A stretch of DNA of 64,000 nt from Cavia porcellus (taxonomy: Eukaryota > Chordata > Mammalia > Rodentia > Caviidae). Within the stretch, counting starts at the first letter, position 1, and each line of letters opens with the position of its first letter. The notes under the pieces were generated by a model, which had not been told where the DNA came from, did no database searches, and saw nothing but the letters and a program-made list of their open reading frames with translations. Position numbers and translations under genes: made by a program. Positions 11,571-22,994 of this stretch are shown here, in pieces. Location: NCBI RefSeq assembly GCF_034190915.1, contig NW_026947484.1, positions 209,572,657 to 209,636,656 of the forward strand, in the 5' to 3' direction.

Positions 11571-12104
11571 TTCTTAATCCAATAAAGCTGACATATCAGG
11601 ATTAATGTTGTACCCTTCAATGGCCCAAGTTCTGGTAACTACTTTTCCACTCTGAATCTCTAAAGTTTTTAGATCCAACATGAGAGTGAAATCACACAGT
11701 ATTCTTCTTTCTGTGCCTAGTTTATTTCACTTAATTTCTTCTAGATTTGTCAATGTTATTACAAATCACAGCATTTCTTTCTTGTTATGGCTGAATAGTA
11801 TTCCATTGTTTGCATATACCTTTTTGAAAAAATTCATTCATTATTTAACTGTTTTCCCAAACTGTTGATGGACACTTAGTTGATTCATGAATTGATTACT
11901 GTGAATAGTGCTACCATATACATGAGAGAACAGATAGCTCTTTTTTGGTATACTGATTTCATTTCTCTTAGGTATGTGCTTAGTAGTAAGACGCAGGGTA
12001 ATAATGTTTCTCTATTGTCAAGTTTTTGAGGAACATACATAACGTTTTCATAATGGCTGTACTAATTTATATTCCCTAAAAGGGTGTGCAAGTGTTCCTT
12101 GTTG

Positions 12105-12295
12105 GTTTGTTTGTTTGTTTGAGGGACTGAATGCAGGCCTTTTGAACTGAGATACACACGCATCCCTTTTTTATTTTGTTTTGAGACTGGGTTTTGCAAA
12201 GTCACTAAGTTCCCTGGACAGGCCTTGAAATTCCGATCCTTCTGCCTCAGCCACCCTAGTCACTGAGATCCTAGGCATGCTGTGTAATTCTTAGC
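12105..12295 (-). mobile_element. Dimeric B1-ID SINE (B1-dID-like)
   Basis: On the plus strand an ID-like unit (ggactgaatgcaggcctttt to acacgcatccc) is followed by ttttttattttgttttgaga and a reverse-complement B1 ending near gatcctaggcatgct. The order, read on the minus strand as B1 then ID, is that of the dimeric SINEs described in squirrel- and dormouse-related rodents. The copy is old and diverged. Confidence 0.7.
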
Positions 12296-12600
12296 TTTGA
12301 TGGGTTCTGTTTTATCCACATCCTCAATAGCACTTACTTGACACCTTTTTTCTAATAACCATTCTACCAGGCGTGAGGCGGTATCTCATTGTGGTTTTAA
12401 CTTGCATTTTCCTAATGATTAGCACTGTTGAGTATGTTCCTATATCTCTCAGTCATTTGTGTTTCTTTTGAGAAGTATCTTTTAGGTTCTTTGCCTACTT
12501 CTTAAATCAAGTTATTTGTTTTCTTGTAATCACTTTCAGCTCTTCTTTTATTGCCATAGTATGACTGCCTCTTTTTAATGAAATATATCTCATATTGACC

Positions 12601-13115
12601 ACGTTTTTATGTGCTTAAGTATATGTCTTTGGGTCTAATTCCTATACCCACGCCACCTTCCCCTCCTGACTATATTACTGAAAACCTTGTTGCGCTGGGT
12701 TTAGATTCTGCATCCTATGTGTCACTGCCAAACTAACCCCCCATATCCATCGCTAAATTTCACCCCTCACCTTTGGTACCTACGCTGGTCAAACTATCTT
12801 GCCTACTTTTTTCCAACACAGACTTGGTGTGTTTGTGTCCCATCAGTCTGCTAGTTTTCATCCTTATCCTCCTACTCCCCCCAGCCCTGCACCCAGCAAT
12901 ATGAGTTGTGTTAATTCCCTCCCAAATGCCTTTTCTTTTTATTCTTCAAAAAAGTAGCTTTTGTTCTGATTACAATAGTTACCTATTGTACAACATTTGA
13001 TGAGACATAAAATATAAAGAAAATAAAAGTCAACCAAAGTCAAAGAAAAAAGAAAAGTCAAAAGAAAAAACCCACCCTGTTGGTGTGTGTGTTTGTGTAA
13101 TAGCAGCAATAAAAT
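12601..13115. other. Unrecognised sequence
   Basis: Pyrimidine-rich, low-complexity-like sequence at 12640-12920 is followed by an A-rich run at 13010-13070. I recognise no gene or repeat family. Confidence 0.35.
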
Positions 13116-13119
13116 AAGT

Positions 13120-13310
13120 CTTTGGAATATTTATTATGACCCAAGAAATTGTGTTTAGTTTTTGGGCAGATTATTCTATCCAATATTATAAGTGTTCCAT
13201 TAGATATATGTGTTATCTTTCATTCCAGATAAACTAGATGCTAGGTCTAAAGGACTTGTCCAAATTCACACATTAAATGTCAACCTGCTGTTTACATAGT
13301 CTTCACATTT
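13120..13310 (-). mobile_element. MIR SINE, strongly diverged
   Basis: The reverse-complement MIR core is faintly recognisable in gtgttatctttcattccaga and ggacttgtccaaattcacac, which match the order of the MIR anti-sense core. Confidence 0.4.
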
Positions 13311-14040
13311 AACTGCCACCACTGGGTACTTCTTCTAATCAAAAGGCTAAGATGATCATTTTAAATTATTTAACATTTATTAATTTTTAATTGGTTGTAA
13401 CAAGACACACAGTTACCCCCAAGTTTTACAGAAAGAAATATATGTGGTTCCTATGAGAAGCTGAAAAGTCACAACTGTGTTCATAGTTACAATCTGCCTC
13501 TGTAGCACTGGTTGAAAAAACATAAAGACAAATTCATAGATTTTGGAAGGTGGATTATCTTATACTCACAGCTAGAATAATGTTCCCAAACTGTAATTTA
13601 AGTTTTCTGTGGTGAAATCTTGCTATAAACTTACAATAGCAATTTCACAGTATTGGAAGAGAATATGATTTGGAAACATAATGCAAAAGAGAAAGATTTA
13701 TAAAGGTAATTCGTCTGGAAACAAGTAATATGTTAGTTCTAAAGATCTGAAGGTTAGAAATATGATATCTAAGAATTATTACTAGTAAGGCAATTGATTT
13801 ATGTATTTGATATCAGCATACCTTAGTCTATTTATGTATGTCTACCTTATGATATCTATTCCCTACTTATATATGTACACTGTAATTAGCCATGGATCTA
13901 ATAAGCCAAAACAGCAGTTAAGAAGTGAATTTTAATTTTAAATGTGGCTTCACTTCTGGATAAAATAATTCCAGAGGCACAGAGATTTGTTTTTATAAGA
14001 TGGAACTCAGAGTGAAGCCACATCATTCTGCTTACTGTAG
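13311..14040. other. AT-rich unique sequence
   Basis: I see no repeat or gene signal. Confidence 0.4.
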
Positions 14041-14044
14041 TTGG

Positions 14045-14465
14045 ATAGATTAGTCTTCATTTCCAGAGAAATTGAATCCACAGGATATTTGTATGTAGAA
14101 AGAAATTTATTTAAAGGAGTTGGCTCACATGATTGTGGGAATTGGCAAGAGTGAATTTTACAGGAAAGCCAGCAGGCTGGAATCTCATGTAAGATCTGAT
14201 AGCACAGCTGAAGTCCAAAGACAGTGTGAGGCAAGATTCTGGCTTCCTTAGAGGAGTTTGTTCTGTTTTCTCCTAAATATCTCAACTGATTATACAAGGT
14301 TCACCGGGATGATGGAGAATAATCATCTTTTTTGAAGACTACTGATTCAAAAGTTAATGACATCCAAAAATTACTTTACAAAAGTATCTAGACTGTTCTT
14401 TGACCAAAAATTAGGTAACATGGATGTCATAGCCTAGCCAAGTTAATACATAAATCTATTACATT
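14045..14465. mobile_element. Ancient mammalian interspersed repeat (LTR-like), family not certain
   Basis: The series catttccagagaaattgaat, ggagttggctcacatgattg, ccagcaggctggaatctcat, aatatctcaactgattatac and tagccaagttaatacataaa follows a well-known medium-reiteration mammalian repeat. I recognise the pattern but cannot name the family with confidence. Confidence 0.6.
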
Positions 14466-15205
14466 GACAATATACTTGTTAATATTTATCAAACAAATTT
14501 TTAAAAAATTTGCATATTACTATATCTACCCACAAGTATTTGTGATAAATGAACAAATATAAATAATTCAAGCCTATACTGGGTTTGGACATGATGCGGA
14601 CTTCACCAAAATTGCCAAAGTCAAAAAATTCACCTTAAAATTTTTGTAAATCAAGCAGAGTCCTAAGGAGTCAAATAGAGTCAAGTAGAATCAGTGACTT
14701 CTCAGTAGCCAGCAATCTCACTGTCTATGAAAATTAGGGGAAGAATTTAAGGAAAACTAACACCTTAGTAATCTTAAATTCAGCTCAAATTTTCTGTCTT
14801 TTTTAAAAAAGGAATCCTAGTAACAGAAGTTCCTAGTTATTCTTTTCTTTAAGTAGAAAAAAATTGTCTTTATGGATCAAACTTCTGTTTGGTGGCTTTC
14901 TTGTTAGTAGATATCATCTTTCTTACTGATCTCTCATCCTCTGTGCATAGAAGGGTTGAAAATGCAAATTCGTGAGCCTGCCCTTTCTTTCCAATAAACT
15001 TCAGTGAGCGCGTGAGTCACTTGAAGTGTCTGATATACGTGCAAGTAACCAGCAACCATCAGAGAAATTTTGGTGTAGGTTTGGGGTACAAAGCAAGGAT
15101 TCACTTTCAAAAGAGATTTCAAGATCCTATGACGCCTAAGGTATGCAGGTCACATTTTGAATAAGACTGATGTGATTGGACATGATTTTCCAGCAGTAAC
15201 ACTCC
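14466..15205. other. Unique or unrecognised sequence
   Basis: No recognisable repeat or exon. Confidence 0.4.
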
Positions 15206-15209
15206 CAGA

Positions 15210-15350
15210 GGTCATCACGGAAACTCCTTGGAATGCAGATTCTGATTCACTAAGTCTGGGTTGGGGCCTGAAATCACAGATTCCTGCGAAACTTCTGGAT
15301 GCTGTCCCTGCTGTCAGTCCATTGGCTGCAAGACGTGTGTCAAAGCTTCT
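15210..15350 (+). mobile_element. MER5-like non-autonomous hAT (Charlie) DNA transposon
   Basis: The stretch cagattctgattcactaagt, ctgggttggggcctgaaatc and gtgtcaaagcttctcaaagg follows the MER5A/B consensus order. It explains a spurious 99-codon open frame at 15157-15456. Confidence 0.7.
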
Positions 15351-16375
15351 CAAAGGAGGCATGAAGATTATTACACGGCATCAAGATACACATAAAAGGA
15401 TTATCTGTCATATGTCATTTCAGATTTTGTTAACACCTTCTGCATTTATTATATAGGCAGGATACATTTATTATGAACATAGCAATTTCTGTTCTAAATA
15501 TGCATGTGAGAGATACATGAGAAAAACATCTCAAACTGAGCCTTAAAAAGCCAAGTATAAAAATTCTGTTAATCATTTAATTAGCACTGTAGTTTTTTTA
15601 GTGGTGCATAGAAGAATGATAAATCTTAAAAATCAATGCATTTTTTTGTATATGAAATAGGAAGAATGAGTCTACACAAAAAGGTGGAGGTAGACCCATG
15701 TGACCTCATCGTGATGTGACCTCTGTCACTTTCACTGATGCAAAGCATTTTGATTACCATGGTTATGAGTTTTTTAACCTTACCATGGTACAAATATGAT
15801 ACATATTCAATAGCAAACAGACTTTGAGCTTTACATTTTGATTGTTTCCAGCACTGTTGATCCATTTATTATGCTCTCTTCTGACACTGGGCATTGGCAT
15901 AGCTCCCAATCAGCTCTGTGGACATGAGGGTAAATTGATGACACTCTGTAGTATGTTGCATTGCAGTAGGCTAGGTGGATTAAACTGCACTTACAGTGTA
16001 TGACAGTTTTATTTCCTTGTGTTTATCATGATGTGATCCCACTGTAATTGGAACAGTATCTGTGTATTTCGGATGTTCAAGCGGTCAGCTCATTGAGTCA
16101 GCCTAGTTGCTTTCTCTACTGCAGAGGAATTCAGCTCAGGTCAGGTCACAAGCAAATAGACTCTCTTCTCTTTCTTCCTCCTCATTTTCCTTTTTTTCCC
16201 TCTTGCCCTCACCTTTCTCCTATTTTTCCTCTTTCTTCTCCATTTATATAGGCAGAACCTAAATCTCATTGCTCAGTGAACTTTTACATATGTACATATG
16301 TACATAACTTATAACCACACAGACCAAGAGAAACATTTTCAGGGATACTTTTGGGACAAATAGAATTTTCTTTTT
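15351..16375. other. Unique or unrecognised sequence
   Basis: The only pattern is a pyrimidine-rich tract at 16160-16245, followed by a short palindromic (acatatgt) repeat at about 16287-16308. Confidence 0.4.
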
Positions 16376-16379
16376 AGTC

Positions 16380-16475
16380 TTTTTTTTTTTTTTTTTTTGA
16401 TGCTGAATCTAACCCAGGGCTTTGTGCATACAAGGCAAGAACTCTACTGGCGAGCCACATCCCCAATAACAGGAA
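16380..16475 (-). mobile_element. ID-type SINE
   Basis: A T-run of about 20 is followed by taacccagggctttgtgcat, caaggcaagaactctac and agccacatccccaataac, the reverse complement of an ID element. It is more diverged than the copies in the L1 at 2213-8115. Confidence 0.75.
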
Positions 16476-17815
16476 GCTCATTTTAGCTCTTTGCTGGCAT
16501 CAAACAAGTTCAAAGTCTGGTCAAAAGACTAGTAACAAAGACTGATCTTTGAGACGCAGTCTTTATATCTTTTCTTTCTTATCTGGAATAGTTCCTTTAG
16601 CATTAGTAGTCTTTTATAGAAGACTACATTTATTTTCCCCTCATCTCCCTTCCCTAAATAAAGCATTTAAATTTCCTAATTTTACTGATTCTCTTGATGT
16701 TTTGATTCAATAGCTTCCCTTCCCACCTCATTTTGTATTAGTTTACATGGGTGTAAACAATGGGAACTGACCCTAGCGAGTCTGAACACTCACATAAATC
16801 AAAAAGCAGAAAAGAGGAATTTGATTGAGAAGATTCCATATCAGAAAGTCTAAACTTCAACTGGGCAAGGCCACTGGGGAACTTCAGCAGTAGAGGCCAT
16901 AAAACTTGCCTTTAGTGTGCCTTAAACCCAAGTGTAGCCACTCTCACTAACTCTCTGTGCCTACTCTTGGGTACAGCCTTGCATCAGAAAGTTTCTGGGG
17001 ACAGAAAGACTCAATCTTCAGGTGCAAACAGAGAGTTTCTGGCCTTCCCAGTTGTTAGAAATTCCCCAAGCACTCAGCAACCTCCAAGGGACTTGACACA
17101 ACTTGCGATTTCTCTTTAGAAATAGGTTTTCCCCAGGGGATGAGAATGTATCACAAGGGAACTCATTGAAATGAATTGATTCCTTAGAAAAATTAACTGC
17201 GCTACAGAGCACATTTTTTTCTCTACCAAGCGCAACGCCTAGTGAGTGAAAAGCCGCATTTTTATTTTATCTAGGCAAGATTCATAACCATGGAGGTTTC
17301 ATGATACTCGGTTTAAAGAGGGAGTGTTGGATCTGAGTCTCTGCTTAGCAGAGAATTTTATGATCTTTGGGTTATCCTCCACTCTGACATGAAGGTGAAT
17401 AAAAGTGAGAGCTTCCAGTTGCTCTACCCAAGCTTAGACACAGAAATCATATACAGACGTAGTAGCATTTATCTACATAATTGAGCAAGCTAATTGACTA
17501 TAAAAGGTCTTCAGTTTCATTATGCCCAACATGAAATAAAATAGCATCTTCCTCAGAGGAGGCTTCAGTGAATGTGTGAGGTATAAAGGATGCTCTTAGT
17601 GCCAGGAGTATCCTCAGATGACCAGAGGAAATGCCAGACTCTAAGCCAATTGGGATGTGAGTAGATCTTTCTCACTGAGCCCAAAGACTGACTTTCTCCT
17701 TTTAAGTATGAGCTTATGCTCCAAAATTGGAATGTTATACCACTCAAGCAGATGTTTCAAAGATTCCTTTGCTCCTTAAAATTTGTAGAAATTGTTTTAT
17801 TTGTTTGCTTATTTA
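16476..17815. other. Unique or unrecognised sequence
   Basis: No recognisable repeat, exon or RNA gene. Confidence 0.4.
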
Positions 17816-17819
17816 CTTT

Positions 17820-18117
17820 TTGTTTTGTTAAGAGGGTCTTGCTTTATTAATCCAGGTTGGCCCTGAACTCACTATATAGCCCAGGCTGATACTTAGTTAT
17901 TTATTTATTTATAGACATGATCTCACTATGCAGTTCAGGTTGACCTTGAATTCACTATGTGCTTCAGGCTGGCCTCAAACTCATAGTGAGCCTCCTGCCT
18001 CAGCCTCTCGAGTACACTACCATGCCCAGCACCCAGGCTGATTTTGAAGTGGCATTTCTCCTGTGTTGGCCTCCCAGAATGCTGGGATTACAGTTGTGTA
18101 CTACCATGTCCAGCCTC
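17820..18117 (-). mobile_element. B1 SINE split by a second B1
   Basis: The outer B1 (reverse complement: gagggtcttgctttattaat to ggattacagttgtgtactac) is split at cccaggctgat. It is diverged and older than the insert it carries. Confidence 0.85.
17891..18031 (-). mobile_element. B1 SINE nested in a B1, 11-bp target duplication
   Basis: This B1 (reverse complement, from the ttatttatttatttat tail to ctaccatgcccagc) is flanked by perfect 11-bp direct repeats, cccaggctgat, at 17880-17890 and 18032-18042. The repeated bases are part of the outer B1. Confidence 0.9.
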
Positions 18118-20075
18118 AGGGATTCCTTTGGAAACAGCCCTGAGCAATCCTCAGTGTAGCTAGAAAACCGAGCTCTCTTCCAACCTACTCCTCGGTATAT
18201 CCACCACCATCACGGGAGACACGGTGGCTGAGGATTCTCTGTGCCTTCAATTTCAGACTTGCTTAATCCTCTCTCTAAATCCTGTTGGAAGTCTGTTGCT
18301 CTTTCCTGAAAGTTCTATAAGTTCTTGGGATGTGCTATATTTTCTTTTTTTGTTTTGCTTTTACTGAATTCACTTAACAGATTTCACATGTTTCCCATCT
18401 TGAGATTGCTGGACCTTAATGGTAGTGAATGTTGGGGAAAAGCACAGAAGTCGCATCATCAAAGTCCAGGAGACAACAAAAATGAACAAGTGGATCAGAT
18501 TCTTATCGAAATGTATAACTAATGAAAGGACTGAATGTCAATATAGGAGTTTCAAATGCAATACAGATTTTTGTTATCTGATTTCTCATTTAATAGACAG
18601 CCCATACTGGAGTAAATGAGTATCTGTGATACGTGTTAGGAATTCCTGGAAAATTATGAGATCTAATCTCAATTTCAGTAAATAAAGATCCAGTTGATCA
18701 CTTTGTTCCTATTCTTCAAAGAACTCTTGTTGAGCACAATTATCTCAAGTCGTATGCTTTGTATGCTGCGCAGGAAGCTAACAAGTTATAGATTAGTCAC
18801 CCACCTTGTCCAGCTAGCTGTAGCAAACATGGAGGTTCCCATCGGTTCAAAGTATAATCATCTGTGCATTAAATACAGCAAGAGAGAATTGGTGTGGTCT
18901 ACATGGACGTTTCTCAGAGGGTCGTTATGATAGGTGGACACTTGGCCTAGACTACTGAATGCATAACGCTGAGACTTGATATGGTCTGGACTTTGAGACT
19001 TTTAAACTGGTTGCTTACAACACTGGAGACTCTTGATAACCAGCTCAATCAAACAATTTGTCTTCCAGGACTACATATAACTACAAAATTCACTTGCTGC
19101 CCCCCAAAATTTGTATAAAAATAGCTCCATCCCTACAAACATATTAAGATTTACTCTGGCATTAAGCATTTTGAGGGCCTTCAAAGTGAAGTTCCATTCA
19201 TTATTCACCAATAATATATTAGTATCTGATAGCATATTTGGGATAACAAAGCACTGAATTGATTTGAATTTTGTCAAAGACATGATCAAGATTTCAGAAT
19301 TTACCAAAACAGATTATACTATCAGAATGTTTAAAATACCTAGACAGCAAATAATATAATAGTTTCAGGTCAGGACTAAGATAAAACTTCCGGTAATTCA
19401 AATGATCAAATTGTATTGACTTAAAATAGAGCAGGAACAATTCTGAAAGTCACTTATAAGAGTGAAGACAGGGTGGAGAAGAAGAAAGAGAGGACATTCT
19501 ATTTAAAGAAACACAATGCCTTCTACTCAATGCAGGAAATCACCTCCCAGACTAGAATAAATGTAAGAGGCTGATACCCTTTCAGAGGTCTGGTCCGGCC
19601 AGCAGTCATTGTTACACTGCTATGTGGCCTCTGTCAGTCAAAAAGAAAATCCTCCTAGCACAAAAAGAAGTCAAACAAAGCTGGGGCTGCACCTGGGAGA
19701 ACCCTTGCTCTTCAGGTTGAGAAGTTTATATTCACTACAGGAGGAAAAAATAACTACAATTAATTTAAAATACAAGCATCTCCAATGGAAAGCTTCTCAT
19801 AAAATAGCTAAAGAAAAGGCATTGACTGTGATCAAAATCATAGTGGGTATGATCCTGATATGAGCATGTATATAATCATATTTAAGGAGGAAGCCAGCTA
19901 AAATAATTTTAGTTATCTTTTATTCTCTACCCTTCTGTGTCATTTATAAAAATTGTCATTATTTAATCCTCAAAAAAGCTACTTGCTCTATCTTAATTTC
20001 ACATTAATTTCACAATTGCAGTAATGCCCTTTGTGGCCATTTCAACTACGTTCACAGCATCTTCACTAGTGTATC
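18118..20075. other. AT-rich unique sequence
   Basis: Short open frames here have no family features. I see no repeat signal I can name. Confidence 0.4.
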
Positions 20076-20079
20076 AGTC

Positions 20080-20490
20080 AACGTTTCATTGCTTCAAAAA
20101 GCTGATATACACAACTGAAAGGAGGAAGTGTTTATTTTAGATAACAATTTTAGATGTCTACAGTCGATGGTCAACCTGTTTTAAGGCAGAAATATCATAC
20201 AGGAGGGGCATGGCAGAGGAAAGTTGTTCAGCTCATGGAGGTAGATAGAGGTAGGGAAAGATGAGAGAGACAGAGAGAGAGAGAGAGAGGAAGGGGTTGC
20301 AGACCTCCCTCAACCCCATGACCTACTTCTTCCCACTGGGCTCCACTTTCTATAATAGTGTACACTGCTAAGAACCCATCAGTGTATAACCCATTCATCA
20401 AATGAATGCCCTCATGATCTAATCACATTCCACAAAATCCACCTCTGAATGCATTAGTCTTTGGAGGACATAGCTTCAAACCATAGCGAC
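20080..20490 (-). mobile_element. MaLR-type LTR
   Basis: Reading as a reverse-complement MaLR LTR: ggaggaagtgtttattttag, gttgttcagctcatggaggt, a purine (GA)n tract at 20263-20289, cttcccactgggctccactt and ggaggacatagcttcaaacc. The order matches MST/THE-like or rodent MaLR LTRs. Confidence 0.7.
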
Positions 20491-20739
20491 CAGGATTCAA
20501 TTTTAAGAAACCAATTTCTTTGCTTATCTCTAAAAAGAAGACAACTCTTCATCCATTGAGATTCTTTCATGAAATGATGGCAGTCCGGTCATATTCTTAG
20601 ACTCTACTTCTGAGTCTAATTGTCTTATTCTAATTCTCTTGTTATTTCTACAGTGTCTGTAGTTACATCCTCCACTCAAGTCTTGAACCTGTCAAACTGG
20701 CATCCATTTCTTACAAACTTTGTCAGGGCTGATATTGTG

Positions 20740-20796
20740 TTTTGGTAGACCTAGTATGCAATACAGGTCTATAGACCAAACTCCATGAGATGTTTG

Positions 20797-20827
<31 letters not shown>

Positions 20828-20915
20828 CTTTTTATCGGTACTAGGGATCGAACTCACGACCGCCTGCTTGCAAGGCAGGTGCTTATGCCACTGAGCTAAA
20901 TCCCCAGCCCCTTGT
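20740..20915 (-). mobile_element. ID SINE with long A-tail and extra 3' segment
   Basis: On the minus strand an ID body (about 20827-20911) is followed by an A-run (about 20800-20826), then about 60 bases of non-repeat sequence ending in aaaa. The whole is bracketed by 12-bp direct repeats gctgatattgtg at 20728-20739 and 20916-20927. The extra segment therefore travelled with the SINE. It resembles the body, A-rich and unique 3' layout of ID-derived RNAs such as BC1. Confidence 0.75.
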
Positions 20916-20927
20916 GCTGATATTGTG

Positions 20928-22355
20928 AACAAGTCTTATGAATATCAAGTGTCTTTCATGATAGCTAGAATGTTAAGTCCTTTCCAGAGCATTATCAGTT
21001 GTCTTTGCCTGGATCTACTGGGGCATCACTGTCTGTGGCAACTATAGTCTTCTCAAATGCTTTTCTTAGACACTTAAGACTAAGGGTTGAAATTGGTATT
21101 TGGGAAGAGGCTGGAGAACAGGTGTTGTGTTGGTAGGCATGAAATAACATCATTCTTGCTGTATCTCTACAACAGAGCACTGGGATGACCATAGCACTGT
21201 GAGAGAAGAATTTTATTTCTCAGAGCAGTAGGTCTTAAGGTATTTAGCAAACCATGCTGTGAACAGATACATTGTCAGCCAGGTTTGTCATCCCATTTAC
21301 AAAGCACAGGCAGAATGAATTGGTTTAAGTCCTAAAGGGCCCTAGGATTTTCAGAATGGTAAATAAACATTGGCTTCAACTTAAGACCTCAAGTTGCATT
21401 GGTCGTTAACAAGAGAGTCAGCCTGATTTTCCGAAAGTTTGAAACTCTGGCATTGACTTCCCCTCTCTAGCTACAGAAGTTTTAGATGGCTTCCTCTTCC
21501 ATTACAAGGCCTTACTGTCCACACTGAAAGTCTGTCGTTGAGTGTAGGAATCTTTATGAGTCATCCTAGCCAGGTTTTCTGACAGCCTGCTGAGCCTTCC
21601 ATATTAGCACACACAGCTTCACCTAGTTCTTACGTGTTATGGAGATTGTTTTTTCTCCTGAAGCTTAATGAATCTGCCTCAGCCACTTCAAACTTTCCTT
21701 TTGTAACAATCTCATCTCTCTGGGCCTTCACACAATTGCAGAGAGTTAGAGCCTTGCCCTGGAGTAGGCTTTGGTTCAAAGGGATGTGGTAGCCTGTTTG
21801 ATCTATCCAGATCACTGACGCTTTCTCCATAGCAGCAACAAATCTGTCCTGTCTTTTGTTTGTTTGTTTGTGTGTTTGCTACTGTAGCACTTTTAATTTC
21901 CCTCAAGAACTTTTCATATGTATTCACAACTTGGCTACTTAGCATAAAATGTCTAGCTTTCAGTTTCTCCTTGCTTTTGGCATGCCCTCTTCATTAACCT
22001 TAATCCTTTCTTGTTTGTGATAACACAGAGATGCAGCTCATCCTAACCCTTGAATACTCTGAGAGTTATTATATAGTTACTAACTAATTTCTGTATTTCT
22101 GTCAACCATGTAATAAGAAAGCACACGCAGAGTGTGAGAAACAAGAATGGCTGTGGTACTGCAAAATACTCACATGGTAACATCATTGATCACAAATAAC
22201 TATAACATATAATAACAAGAATGTTTGAAGTACTTCAAAGGTACTGACACATTTGGTTTGTGTAGCGTTTCCATAAACATTTGATTTGTGTAAAAAAGTG
22301 ATATCTGAAAGGTAACAATAAAGCAAAGAACAATAAAATGAGGTTATATGTGTAG
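20928..22355. other. Unique or unrecognised sequence
   Basis: No recognisable exon or repeat. Confidence 0.4.
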
Positions 22356-22359
22356 AGTA

Positions 22360-22800
22360 CATGTCTTAATCTGTTTTTGGTTGATTTATCTTGAGACTGA
22401 ATAATTTATCAAGAAAAGTAGTTCATTTAGCTCACAATTCGGAAGGCAGAGAAGTTCAAGATCTGGCAGCTGTGTCAGACGGAGGCCTCATGATAGAGAA
22501 TGGCATCATACAGTAGGAGTGTGTGCAGCAGACAGGAAAGGTCAAAGGGGGCCCAATGTTTTTTAACAACCTGTTTTTGCAGAAAAGAACCTTTTCTTAT
22601 GAGAACCAAGCAAGTCTCTGGAGAAATGTATTAGTTCTTCTTAGAGGTCTCACCTTCCAGCACTGCTCCACTGACAAACAAATTTTAGCATGGGTTTTGG
22701 TGGGGATCAAAAACCACAGCAATGTATGTGATTTTATATATTCCAACACAGGAACATTTTCTTCTAATATACCAAAACAATTTTCCAAGGTATAATACCT
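22360..22800 (-). mobile_element. MaLR-type LTR, diverged
   Basis: Reverse-complement order: tagttcatttagctcacaat, gaagttcaagatctggcagc, ggaggcctcatgatagagaa, and agaggtctcaccttccagca. It resembles older MLT/MST LTRs. Confidence 0.5.
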
Positions 22801-22994
22801 TCAGTATTTATTGACCTCAGAGGGATTATAAAGGACAAAAGAATAAGAACTGGAAATAAGAATTTAGGAGGGTGATAACAAAGTTAATTTTGTCTTTAGT
22901 TTTATGATCCAAGACATTCATAGTAAGGATATCCACATTTTTATAATCAAACTGTCTAAATTAATTGTAATTACACACTGGGAAAATTTCTAAA

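Larger units (their letters stand above)
10990..12600 (-). mobile_element. Ancient L1 (L1M type) 3' region
   Basis: The segment from 11020 to 11280 resembles the mammalian L1M 3'UTR in reverse complement (tagtcaccaagttgtacaat, ctttgaccaacatctttg). From 11570 to 12560 it passes through the ORF2 C-terminal region (tggctgaatagtattccatt; gtatctcattgtggttttaa). It is highly diverged. It is interrupted by an unrecognised segment at about 11290-11570 and by a dimeric SINE at about 12105-12295. Confidence 0.75.

Noticed and set aside
15157..15456. 99-codon plus-strand open frame that looks protein-like
   Set aside because: Most of it is a MER5-like DNA transposon fragment.
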